The notes under the pieces are model-generated. The model ran no database searches. It worked only from the letters and a program-made list of their open reading frames with translations, and was not told the DNA's origin. A program made the translations under genes and the position numbers. Below are positions 8,017-15,051 of a stretch of DNA of 37,435 nucleotides, in pieces. The stretch comes from Aquificaceae bacterium. Lineage in GTDB: Bacteria; Aquificota; Aquificia; Aquificales; Aquificaceae. The stretch's first letter is position 1. Every line of letters begins with the position of its first letter. The stretch is from contig JALWEG010000031.1 of assembly GCA_027014155.1 (NCBI GenBank), forward strand, positions 1-37,435, written 5' to 3'.

Positions 8017-8532
8017 ATGGTAAGGGAAATAGTCAGGTATCCCGCCGAAGTTTTGAAGAGGCCCACCCAACGGGTGGACGTTATAGATAAAGAAATCAAG
8101 AAGCTTATAGAGGACATGTTTGATACTATGTACGATGCCGACGGTGTGGGACTTGCGGCAAATCAGGTAGGCGTTCCTCTGAGCATACTGGTGCTGGATA
8201 CATCTCCCAAGGAGGACGCTCCGGACCTGAAGATGGTTCTTATAAATCCGGAGGTGGTAGAAAGCAGGGGTAAGCAGAAGTGTAAGGAGGGTTGCCTCTC
8301 CTTCCCCGGCCTGAGCGTTGAGGTAGAGAGGGCAAAGGAGGTTAAGGTAAAGGCCCTTAACGAACACGGAGAGCCTCTGGAAATCCTCTTAAGCGACTTT
8401 CCCGCCGTCGTCTTCCAGCACGAGTTTGACCACCTTAAGGGCATCACCTTCCTGGACAGACTCAAAGGTTGGCGCCGCCGCCTCGCCTTAGAAAAGTACC
8501 AAAAGCTTCTGAAGGAAGCTCAGAGGGTTTGA
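8017..8532 (+). CDS. def: Peptide deformylase
   Basis: The 171-aa enzyme removes the formyl group from the N-terminal methionine of new proteins. All three family motifs are present: GVGLAANQVG (residues 43-52), EGCLSFPG with metal ligand C93, and QHEFDHLKG with ligands H135 and H139 and catalytic E136. Length is normal, with a basic C-terminal helix (GWRRRLALEKYQKLLKEA). The start ATG follows a purine-rich stretch with only a weak ribosome-binding site (AAAGG two bases away). It lies 27 bases after the SulP gene. Its 3' end faces the accessory island across a 62-base gap in which I see no clear terminator hairpin. Confidence 0.96.
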   Translation: MVREIVRYPAEVLKRPTQRVDVIDKEIKKLIEDMFDTMYDADGVGLAANQVGVPLSILVLDTSPKEDAPDLKMVLINPEVVESRGKQKCKEGCLSFPGLSVEVERAKEVKVKALNEHGEPLEILLSDFPAVVFQHEFDHLKGITFLDRLKGWRRRLALEKYQKLLKEAQRV

Positions 8533-8594
8533 CTTGATCCAAAAGAACTCAGATTACCTATATAGCCTAAAGCTGCCTGTGATTAGATAATTGT

Positions 8595-8993
8595 TTATTC
8601 CTTTTCTCCTTTCTTATCCTTTTCCTTCCCTGATGTAAATTTCCTAATTAAGAATGCGGTGGATAGTCCCGCTATAAAACCTACCACTCCTCCTGCTGCC
8701 ACAAGCCCAAGTATGCTCTTAGGTAAACTTCCCGATAAAGCCGAGACCAACCTCCCGCTCTCAACTTCTTTTAAAATCCCCCGCAGTTCCTCAAGGGTAA
8801 AGTCCCCATCGCTTTCGGCTTCCTCAACCAAAGCACTGAGCTTCTCAAGGGCTTCAAGAGCTTGTCCTCTCGGCTCGCTTTTGTCATTTTCCCACCGGTT
8901 TACGGTGGTAAAGCCTACCCCTAAGAGTTGAGCAAACTCTTGTTGTGTAAGCCCCAGCTTCTTCCTAAGCTCTCTTACTTCCTTGCCTTTCAT
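8595..8993 (-). CDS. XRE-family transcription regulator with C-terminal membrane anchor
   Basis: The 132-aa protein has an N-terminal Cro/C1-type helix-turn-helix (residues 4-55, with LGLTQQEFAQLLGVGFTTVNRWE), a short acidic linker (EEAESDGDFTLEELRGIL), one hydrophobic helix at about residues 93-116 (SILGLVAAGGVVGFIAGLST), and a highly charged tail (KEKDKKGEKE). This is an unusual build: a DNA-binding domain tied to the membrane, able in principle to couple membrane state to transcription. It is the last gene of the minus-strand island, 27 bases after the DUF445 gene. The ATG has no Shine-Dalgarno; a TATACT box ends exactly seven bases before it, so it may be made from a leaderless message as well as from the operon transcript. 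Confidence 0.85.
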   Translation of the reverse strand: MKGKEVRELRKKLGLTQQEFAQLLGVGFTTVNRWENDKSEPRGQALEALEKLSALVEEAESDGDFTLEELRGILKEVESGRLVSALSGSLPKSILGLVAAGGVVGFIAGLSTAFLIRKFTSGKEKDKKGEKE

Positions 8994-9000
8994 ATTTTGA

Positions 9001-9029
9001 AGTATATACCAAATGATTTATTATGCTAT
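9001..9029 (-). promoter_or_regulatory. Candidate leaderless promoter for the XRE gene
   Basis: TATACT (9001-9006 on the minus strand) ends seven bases before the start codon, which places the expected transcription start at the A of ATG. The -35 at 17 bases spacing is poor (ATAGCA, three of six matches). The box partly overlaps the self-complementary GTATATAC, which could be an operator. Confidence 0.35.
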
Positions 9030-9812
9030 GAGCAGTTGAAATACACCCAGTAAAAGCCCTATTCCAAAACCGAGAATTGTTCCGTTGACTCTTATCCACT
9101 GAAGTTCCTCCCACGAGGCTTTCTTGACGGCAGATATAAACTCATCATCGGATACGCTCTCTATCCTGTTCTTTATAAGCTCAAGGAGGTAGGAGTGCTT
9201 TTCCTCTATCAGCTTGGTCAGATACTTTTTGAGCAGGGTATCCACCTTTTCCTTTGTATTCTTATCTTCTCTCAGCTTTTTGAATGCTTCTTCTATCCAG
9301 CCTCCAAGGTTGTTCTCTATGAGCTGAGTTATCGCCTCCTTTATTACCTCTGTCATGGTTTTTAGGAGCGGGTTGAGAGTCATTGAACCTGACATAGAAC
9401 TCAGTAGCGTGTTTCCGTATTCGTCCTTGCGTCTGTTGATTATGTTTAAGATTAGCTCTTTTATCTTCTTTCGGGTTTCCGGGTTGTCTATCTGCTCTAT
9501 CACGAACTCAAAGTTTATCTTTTCTATCTCTTTGGTTATGTATTCTTTATTTAGCAGGAACTCGCCCACGAACTCCGTAGCCTTCCGGGACATCTCTTGT
9601 CTTTTCCTTCTCAAAATGTCCGTGTGTGGTCCCAGTTTGTTGAACAGCCCGTAAACCGCATAGGCGTCTGCGATAGCTCCCACGGCGGAAGCCTCAAAGG
9701 CGGTCTTCAAAATAAAGAGCCACCACAGGTCAGGATACATGTGGCTTAGGTATGCGGTTATGGCAAACACCAGCAGGACGGCAATTAGAAGTAGGTTAAC
9801 TCTCTTTTCCAT
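9021..9812 (-). CDS. DUF445-family membrane protein
   Basis: The 263-aa protein fits DUF445 (YheB/YjiN-like). It begins with a membrane helix (NLLLIAVLLVFAITAYLSHM), then a second hydrophobic stretch with the family pattern AVGAIADAYAVYGLF and ILRRKRQEMSRKATEFVGEFLL. A long helical middle region follows, then a C-terminal SWEELQWIRVNGTILGFGIGLLLG, where the charged pair meets the last membrane helix. Function is not established for the family. AAGGAG lies seven bases before the ATG, inside the 3' end of the upstream dynamin-like gene, and the two frames overlap by 17 bases, so translation is likely coupled. That coupling is good evidence that this protein works with the GTPases. Confidence 0.85.
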   Translation of the reverse strand: MEKRVNLLLIAVLLVFAITAYLSHMYPDLWWLFILKTAFEASAVGAIADAYAVYGLFNKLGPHTDILRRKRQEMSRKATEFVGEFLLNKEYITKEIEKINFEFVIEQIDNPETRKKIKELILNIINRRKDEYGNTLLSSMSGSMTLNPLLKTMTEVIKEAITQLIENNLGGWIEEAFKKLREDKNTKEKVDTLLKKYLTKLIEEKHSYLLELIKNRIESVSDDEFISAVKKASWEELQWIRVNGTILGFGIGLLLGVFQLLIA

Positions 9813-11805
9813 AGTTAAGCTCCTTACTTTTTAAAAAGTTTCTCAACCTCTTGAAGAATTCTTCTTCACGTTCCTTTATGTCGGAAAGCATATCTTCTCC
9901 ATTTTTATATATAGAGATGTTTTCTATACCACAGCCTATAAGTTTGTCCCTTAAGTTTTCTGACGGGCAGACAGCGCAAACATGATCGCCCTCACGAATC
10001 GTTGTTTGTATATAACCAAACTCAACCTTCGGATCTAGAGTTTTCAGAAACTCTTCTGAAATTTCTTGGTGTATAAACATTAATTGGCGGACAATGTCAT
10101 TTAAGCTGAGCGAGACATGTTTTGTGGCTGCACTTTCTTTTTTTATAGCATTCCTTACTTCCCTGAATGACTTATCTATTTCATAAATAGTTTGTTTTAT
10201 CTCACCCCTAAGCTCCTTTTCTATTTGCTTAATTTTCTTTTTTATCTCTTTATTAGCTTTCCTTTTAGCTTCAGCTTTTTTATCTTTTTTCTGCCAAAAC
10301 TTCCAGATCCAGTCAAATATTTTTTTGAATAAAAAAAATACACTCAAGATTATAGCAACAATATTACCAATAGAAGATGCCAAAATAACAGATATTACTT
10401 TTAAAGCTACATCTCCCACTTCCTTTAATATATCCCACATGTGTATTTTTAAGGATTTTACAATCTCGTCAAAGTCCAAAGGCTTATATTTTGAAATATA
10501 CCTACTAAGCCCTTCTATTTTTTCCTTCAGAAGCTCAATTTCCTTCTTAGTCTTTTTTTCAAAATCTTTAAGCTCATTTTTTATGTCGTCTTCTATCTGC
10601 TTTCCTTTTTCAGTTGCTACATTATTAATAGCTTTCTTCCATATATTTTCATCTTGAATATCTTTGTCTATAAGCCCATATACCTTATCTCTCAACTCCT
10701 TTTCCAGTTCGGCTATACGCGTTCTTATAATACTATATATGTTTCTCTTTAAAACTTCCTTCTCTTTTCTGTATTTTTCACTTAATTTTTTAAAAGCTTC
10801 CTCCAACCCTTTTATATAGGAGTCAATATCTTTCTTATTTCGGAGTATATTAGAGACTATTCTTTCTTGTCTATTTAGTATCTTACGTGTGTTAGACCAT
10901 AATAGTTTTAACTTAAATTGTTGTCCGTTCTTTAGTTTGTTTATTTCCTCAATCAAAGAATTTACATTGGATACATCTTCAAGTTTATCCTTTCCTCCAA
11001 AGGATTCTACTGTTCTTTTTGCCCTGTCCCGGGACACAAACACCACCTCTTTAGAAGAAGGACTGAACCCTTTAGCCCTTGCGTAAAAAGCGTATAGTGC
11101 GTGAACTTTTATTATTCCTTTGAATCTATTACCAAATATGTTAGTCAACTTTTCTCTTGATCTCTTTTCAATTATTTGTAAGCCTACAAGTTTCTTATGA
11201 AAATCATCCTTGTTTTTGGCTGATATTCTTATATTAATTACCCCATATATATACGTATGTTCATTTAAAAATGATTTAATCTTTTTTAAAGTCCCTTCTT
11301 CTGGCTCTTTGTTGTTTGAAAATATGTAAAAGACAACATGGGCCTTATTTACTGCCCTTTTTATTGAGTTTTTTACCTCTCTCTCATTTCCCTCTATTCC
11401 GGGCGTATCTATGAGGTTTACATCTTCAGAAAATGGCAATATTTTATAGTTCTTGGTAAAGTCTTTCCTACCATCACCTATACTTCTTCCATCGCCGCCT
11501 ATTAATGCTTCTATCAATGTACTTTTTCCTGCATTGGTTTCTCCGAAAAAAACTATATTCAACTTATCCCAATCAAGATACTTCAAATCTTCTAAACTTC
11601 GGGTGAGCTTATATATACCTTTTTCTATATCATTGATTAGCTTACTATAGTCTTCTTTAATCTTATCCAATTGATTCTCTGCCTCTTTCTTAGTGGTTGA
11701 ATACTCAGGAAGCTTATTGCTATTTTTAAACCTCTTTGTAATATGTATGAACTCTAATGTTTTATCCTCAAGATAATTTTTAAATTGCTTTATTGCCAAA
11801 TTCAT
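9796..11805 (-). CDS. Dynamin-like GTPase with internal membrane segment, 669 aa
   Basis: A GTPase domain starts near residue 80 with P-loop GETNAGKST (88-96) and the Walker B/G3 motif DTPG (133-136). The G4 motif is not a clean NKxD. Long charged coiled-coil helices follow (residues ~310-450), then a hydrophobic hairpin at about 466-492 (VALKVISVILASSIG and NIVAIILSVFFLF). After it comes another helical arm rich in Lys and Glu, and a C-terminal part with a C-x2-C pair (HVCAVCPSENL). This order, GTPase, helical stalk, membrane paddle, returning stalk, is that of bacterial dynamin-like proteins that remodel or fuse membranes. The gene is markedly AT-rich. It overlaps the LeoA-like gene by 26 bases and the DUF445 gene by 17. 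Confidence 0.85.
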   Translation of the reverse strand: MNLAIKQFKNYLEDKTLEFIHITKRFKNSNKLPEYSTTKKEAENQLDKIKEDYSKLINDIEKGIYKLTRSLEDLKYLDWDKLNIVFFGETNAGKSTLIEALIGGDGRSIGDGRKDFTKNYKILPFSEDVNLIDTPGIEGNEREVKNSIKRAVNKAHVVFYIFSNNKEPEEGTLKKIKSFLNEHTYIYGVINIRISAKNKDDFHKKLVGLQIIEKRSREKLTNIFGNRFKGIIKVHALYAFYARAKGFSPSSKEVVFVSRDRAKRTVESFGGKDKLEDVSNVNSLIEEINKLKNGQQFKLKLLWSNTRKILNRQERIVSNILRNKKDIDSYIKGLEEAFKKLSEKYRKEKEVLKRNIYSIIRTRIAELEKELRDKVYGLIDKDIQDENIWKKAINNVATEKGKQIEDDIKNELKDFEKKTKKEIELLKEKIEGLSRYISKYKPLDFDEIVKSLKIHMWDILKEVGDVALKVISVILASSIGNIVAIILSVFFLFKKIFDWIWKFWQKKDKKAEAKRKANKEIKKKIKQIEKELRGEIKQTIYEIDKSFREVRNAIKKESAATKHVSLSLNDIVRQLMFIHQEISEEFLKTLDPKVEFGYIQTTIREGDHVCAVCPSENLRDKLIGCGIENISIYKNGEDMLSDIKEREEEFFKRLRNFLKSKELNYGKES

Positions 11806-13414
11806 CCCACTTACAACCTTCCACTGTAGCCATAGCTTGTTTTATATTTGCTAACAGCGTTTCCCTATCAGCTATGTCCTTTTCTAAGTCACTAACATGC
11901 TTTTCCAGTTCAAGCAAAGGAGGGAAGAAAGCTTCTTTTAATCCTTCTTCCTGAACTTGAGCAGTTAATTCATTAAATAAATTATCTATTGTTTCTATTA
12001 ACTCGCTTTTCTTACGCTTAAATAGAATTTTTCCTACTACATCTATTATATCACTAACAACTTCTGTTACTATAGCTAAAGCTTGAAGTGCTTTTGCGAA
12101 TTTCATTGCCTGCCAAGGTTTAAATTTGATAGGAAGTTTTAGAAAGTTCCTTGTTCTTAATATTCCTTCTCTTAATACTGTTGTGGGCATACTTCTAAGA
12201 GCCTTTCCGGCATATTTCCCAATAACAATTCCGCCTTTTGCCAAGCTTAGGAGCGTTTCGTCCCAAGTGCTATAAAAATCAGAGATTTTTTCCATTACTT
12301 CTATTGCTGCCTTTAGGTATTCGTAAATAGGCTCAAATTCTTCTGTAAAGATCAGTTCTACTTTATGCTTTAAAACATAGCCTTCTCTACCTATATCTTC
12401 TACGACTACCATTTTTAGGCACGTAAGGTCTGTGCATCCATGAATCTCGCCAATCAACTCACTTCTATAGGCTAACAACCTGCTCTTTATACGACCAACA
12501 GCTTTTGAAAGTTCTTTATTTACACTATCTACTTCTTCCTTTAGTTCGTTGTAATTTAGCTTTAGCATTTCTATATCGTCTTGAATTTTATCTAAAACCT
12601 CTTTAAATTCTTTCTTATTCTCAATAGCTATATCCTTTAGAACAGACTTTACCTTTGCCAACATAAGAGCATATTTATTTTCATTAACTATACCTGCTAT
12701 TATGTTTTCAAGTTCCTTGATATTCGACAATTTCTCATATTCCTCTCTGTTGGAAAGCCAGTGATCTATTCCCATGCCGTATGGATCTGCAGATAAACAC
12801 ACTATTTTATAAGAGCTGTCAGAAGTTCCCAGTATATTATTGAGAGTATCTATGACTGTTTTCTTTTTGATTTCACATATAGTTTTAAACTCTTCTTTGT
12901 TCTCAATATCTATACCGGTAGTATCAATCTTATTAATTACAAATATAGTCTGATTTAATTTGTCTAAATCTCTTAATATCCATTTTATAGTTTGGTGCTG
13001 GCTTTGCTTTAATGGATTCACAGCATCTGTAGTGAATATTATTAAGTCTGCTTCAGAGATGTATTTTCTCGTCAATTCATCATGCTCAGTTTTCTCAGAA
13101 AAAAGCCCGGGTGTATCTACTATAAAAAAATCATCATACTCGTAAGTTGCGATTTTGTCTGTTGTAGGCTCGGGGGCTATCTTTATATCTGTCCTGCCGA
13201 GTAATACGGATATCACCGTTGATTTTCCGTCCGAAAAAGCTCCAAAGAGAACAATTTTTAGCTGCTCCTTCTCAATATCAGCTCTCGTCCTATCTATTTT
13301 TTCTTTCGTATCTGTAAGGTCTATATTTAGAAGCTGCTCCAACTGCTCAACCTTACCTTTGCACTCGCTCAATTTGGCTAATATCTTGGCTTTAGTTTCT
13401 TTAAAATCTTTCAT
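11780..13414 (-). CDS. LeoA-like dynamin-family GTPase, 544 aa
   Basis: The N-terminal helix is followed by a GTPase domain with P-loop GAFSDGKST (58-66), a PEPTTDK switch region, DTPG (100-103) and NKID (161-164), so all four guanine-nucleotide motifs are recognisable. Helical stalk segments follow, plus a moderately hydrophobic patch at about 430-455 (KALQALAIVTEVVSDIIDVV) before a final coiled coil. The GAFSDGKST loop and overall shape resemble the LeoA / HP0731 family of dynamin-like GTPases, first noted with enterotoxin secretion in E. coli. GGAGG lies seven bases before the ATG. Codon use is AT-rich compared with flanking genes. The partner GTPase gene overlaps its 3' end, as expected for dynamin pairs that form hetero-oligomers. 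Confidence 0.85.
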   Translation of the reverse strand: MKDFKETKAKILAKLSECKGKVEQLEQLLNIDLTDTKEKIDRTRADIEKEQLKIVLFGAFSDGKSTVISVLLGRTDIKIAPEPTTDKIATYEYDDFFIVDTPGLFSEKTEHDELTRKYISEADLIIFTTDAVNPLKQSQHQTIKWILRDLDKLNQTIFVINKIDTTGIDIENKEEFKTICEIKKKTVIDTLNNILGTSDSSYKIVCLSADPYGMGIDHWLSNREEYEKLSNIKELENIIAGIVNENKYALMLAKVKSVLKDIAIENKKEFKEVLDKIQDDIEMLKLNYNELKEEVDSVNKELSKAVGRIKSRLLAYRSELIGEIHGCTDLTCLKMVVVEDIGREGYVLKHKVELIFTEEFEPIYEYLKAAIEVMEKISDFYSTWDETLLSLAKGGIVIGKYAGKALRSMPTTVLREGILRTRNFLKLPIKFKPWQAMKFAKALQALAIVTEVVSDIIDVVGKILFKRKKSELIETIDNLFNELTAQVQEEGLKEAFFPPLLELEKHVSDLEKDIADRETLLANIKQAMATVEGCKWDEFGNKAI

Positions 13415-13416
13415 AT

Positions 13417-13656
13417 TTATCCTCCATTAATTCTTTTCTTCCCCTTATGCACCTTAACCCCCCACGGAGGTCTAAGCTCAATCTTGCCCCAGAGCTTGGG
13501 ATTTTCCCATGCACTCGTAGGCATCTTGTAGTTACCACCGAGGTCTATGTAGTCCCCATCGTCGGGAACGTCAGTCTTAGTAAAAGATTTGTCTTTCCTC
13601 TTCTTCCAGTAAGCTAAGAAAGCCATCCCCAGAAGAAACTTTACAAAGTTCCCCAT
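13417..13656 (-). CDS. Small membrane-anchored hypothetical protein, 79 aa
   Basis: I do not recognise a family. The first ~17 residues form a short hydrophobic anchor (GNFVKFLLGMAFLAYW) followed by a basic stop-transfer stretch (KKRKDKSF), an acidic loop (DVPDDGDYIDLGG) and a proline/aromatic basic tail (RPPWGVKVHKGKKR). A strong AGGAGG precedes the ATG. Its 3' end carries the Shine-Dalgarno of the LeoA-like gene, and only two bases separate stop and start, so the two are co-translated. It may be a small membrane adaptor for the GTPases. Confidence 0.75.
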   Translation of the reverse strand: MGNFVKFLLGMAFLAYWKKRKDKSFTKTDVPDDGDYIDLGGNYKMPTSAWENPKLWGKIELRPPWGVKVHKGKKRINGG

Positions 13657-13682
13657 AGCTATATTCCCTCCTTTTTGAGAGA

Positions 13683-14144
13683 TTATACACTCCCACTCAG
13701 AATATCATCACCGAAAGCTTCGGTTATAAGAGTCCTTATACTCTCTTCCTCTACATTTTCAGCCTTCCAAAGAGAGTAATCCCTTACGTCCTCGGAAATG
13801 AGTTTCCACACAAAAAGAAGCATCGCAACATCGTCCATCTGCCCGAGAATGGGAATGAAGTCGGGTATCAGGTCTATGGGATTGAGTATGTAAATAAAAA
13901 CAATTGCTATAGCTACCAGCGTCTTTGAAGGCAGCTCCGTATAAACTCCGTTCCAGTAGTCTTTGAGGAGCATTCCCAAGAGCCTTACCTTGGCGAACTC
14001 TCTGCTCAAAATGGAGCTGTCCGCTACCTTCCTGTAAACCTCGTCCGTCTTCTTAACAGCCTTTTCAATATCCTCCTGAGAGGTCTCCTCGCTCAGCTTC
14101 TCAAACTCCTTCTTTATCTTTTCTTCCGGAAAGTTTTCTTTCAT
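13683..14144 (-). CDS. DUF1232 (YkvA-like) membrane protein
   Basis: The 153-aa protein has an N-terminal charged helical half and a C-terminal DUF1232 domain: YWNGVYTELPSKTLVAIAIV, then the hallmark YILNPIDLIPDFIPILGQMD and a second hydrophobic stretch DDVAMLLFVWKLI. The family's role is unknown; members are small membrane proteins often found near stress or envelope genes. It is the first gene of the minus-strand island, with GGAGG about nine bases before the ATG and a near-consensus promoter just upstream. The 79-aa gene follows after 26 bases. Confidence 0.9.
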   Translation of the reverse strand: MKENFPEEKIKKEFEKLSEETSQEDIEKAVKKTDEVYRKVADSSILSREFAKVRLLGMLLKDYWNGVYTELPSKTLVAIAIVFIYILNPIDLIPDFIPILGQMDDVAMLLFVWKLISEDVRDYSLWKAENVEEESIRTLITEAFGDDILSGSV

Positions 14145-14177
14145 ACCTCACACCTCCACAGATAAATATACACCATT

Positions 14178-14206
14178 AATATAGCAAATGCAATATTAGT
14201 TGTCAA
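14178..14206 (-). promoter_or_regulatory. Strong sigma-70-type promoter of the DUF1232/dynamin island
   Basis: On the minus strand a perfect TTGACA (14201-14206) is followed after exactly 17 bases by TATATT (14178-14183), five of six matches to TATAAT. Transcription should start near 14171, giving a leader of about 27 bases that contains the GGAGG of the DUF1232 gene. The -35 is one arm of the shared palindrome at 14201-14215. Confidence 0.7.
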
Positions 14207-14215
14207 GTCTTGACA
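14201..14215. promoter_or_regulatory. 15-bp palindrome holding both divergent -35 boxes (candidate operator)
   Basis: TGTCAAGTCTTGACA is a perfect inverted repeat with a single central base. Each arm contains TTGACA on one strand, so the minus-strand island promoter and the plus-strand promoter of the 239-aa gene share this element back to back. A dimeric repressor such as the XRE protein encoded at the end of the island could shut both promoters from here. Confidence 0.6.
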
Positions 14216-14237
14216 TATATCTTCTGAAGGATATACT
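14210..14237 (+). promoter_or_regulatory. Sigma-70-type promoter of the 239-aa gene
   Basis: TTGACA (14210-14215) and TATACT (14232-14237) are 16 bases apart. The expected start of transcription falls at the ATG at 14245, seven bases past the -10, so the message would be leaderless. Confidence 0.6.
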
Positions 14238-14244
14238 GATAAAC

Positions 14245-14964
14245 ATGGATATAGAGTACGAGGATATCCTCTTCAAATTGCCTTTCTATGCCCCCGACAA
14301 CATCAAGTTTATCCTCGGGGTTGATATTGTTGACAGCGCACCCTCCTCTTGGCTTATGTTGTATCCCTACGGTAAAAGTGTCAGGTTCGTAAGCGAGACC
14401 TGTATAGGAACGATACTCTTCAGGCAAAACTTCCTCAGACTCGTAAACATACCCGAGCTGAAGCCTGCGATAAACATGGCTTACTTCAGAGTCTTCAGGA
14501 GTTTAGGGCTGTCCGAGGAGAAGTTTGAGGCTTGCTACCTGATAAACCTTGACACCCGGGACTGGTTTGTAGCCGAGCGTTCTTTAGGGAGGGTGATAGT
14601 CTATGAGAACTACACCGGTGCTAACGTGAAGGAGTACCTTGACTACATGACATTCCTGAGGATGTGGGGAATTGACAACGAAAAACTTAAGTGGGAATCT
14701 TACGAGGATTCTTTTATGGAATACATGATGGAGAGACAGATTCAAGGGCGCAGGCAGTTGTCGGCTTACAGAGATAACGTACCTTTTGCGGATTACTCCT
14801 ACGAAGCCTACGTTCGGATTCTTTCAGCGGGCAGAGGAGTGTATGACCCCCTTCAAAGGGAAGAGCTTATGAGAGCAAAGGCGGAGGACTTGGAGGTTGA
14901 TTACGAAGAGGTTATGAGTATGTGGAATGTAAGCTGGTACTTAGAGAGGGTGGCTTGTAGGTAG
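14245..14964 (+). CDS. Hypothetical protein, 239 aa, divergent from the dynamin island
   Basis: I do not recognise a family. The frame is open back to a TTG at 14200, but that codon lies in the promoter; the ATG at 14245 (MDIEYEDILFKLPFYAP) is preferred. The protein looks soluble and mixed alpha/beta, with many aromatic residues (YENYTGANVKEYLDYMTF) and a helical acidic C-terminus (REELMRAKAEDLEVDYEEVM). No catalytic motif stands out. Composition is like that of ordinary neighbours and not like the AT-rich GTPase genes. Because it shares a control region with the DUF1232/dynamin operon it may belong to the same system. Confidence 0.7.
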   Translation: MDIEYEDILFKLPFYAPDNIKFILGVDIVDSAPSSWLMLYPYGKSVRFVSETCIGTILFRQNFLRLVNIPELKPAINMAYFRVFRSLGLSEEKFEACYLINLDTRDWFVAERSLGRVIVYENYTGANVKEYLDYMTFLRMWGIDNEKLKWESYEDSFMEYMMERQIQGRRQLSAYRDNVPFADYSYEAYVRILSAGRGVYDPLQREELMRAKAEDLEVDYEEVMSMWNVSWYLERVACR

Positions 14965-15051
14965 GTATCAGAGCCTAACGGATATGCCTGCATTCCCGAG
15001 GGAGGTATCTAAGCTTGCCACAAGTGGCTGAGATAATAATTTCTAAATACC

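Noticed and set aside
8533-8594. Expected bidirectional terminator between the convergent def and XRE genes
   Set aside because: No stable hairpin with a T-run is visible on either strand in this gap.
15015-15028. Small inverted repeat (GCCAC/GTGGC) before the radical SAM gene
   Set aside because: The five-pair stem has only a two-base loop and no T-run or conserved context, so chance is the simplest explanation.
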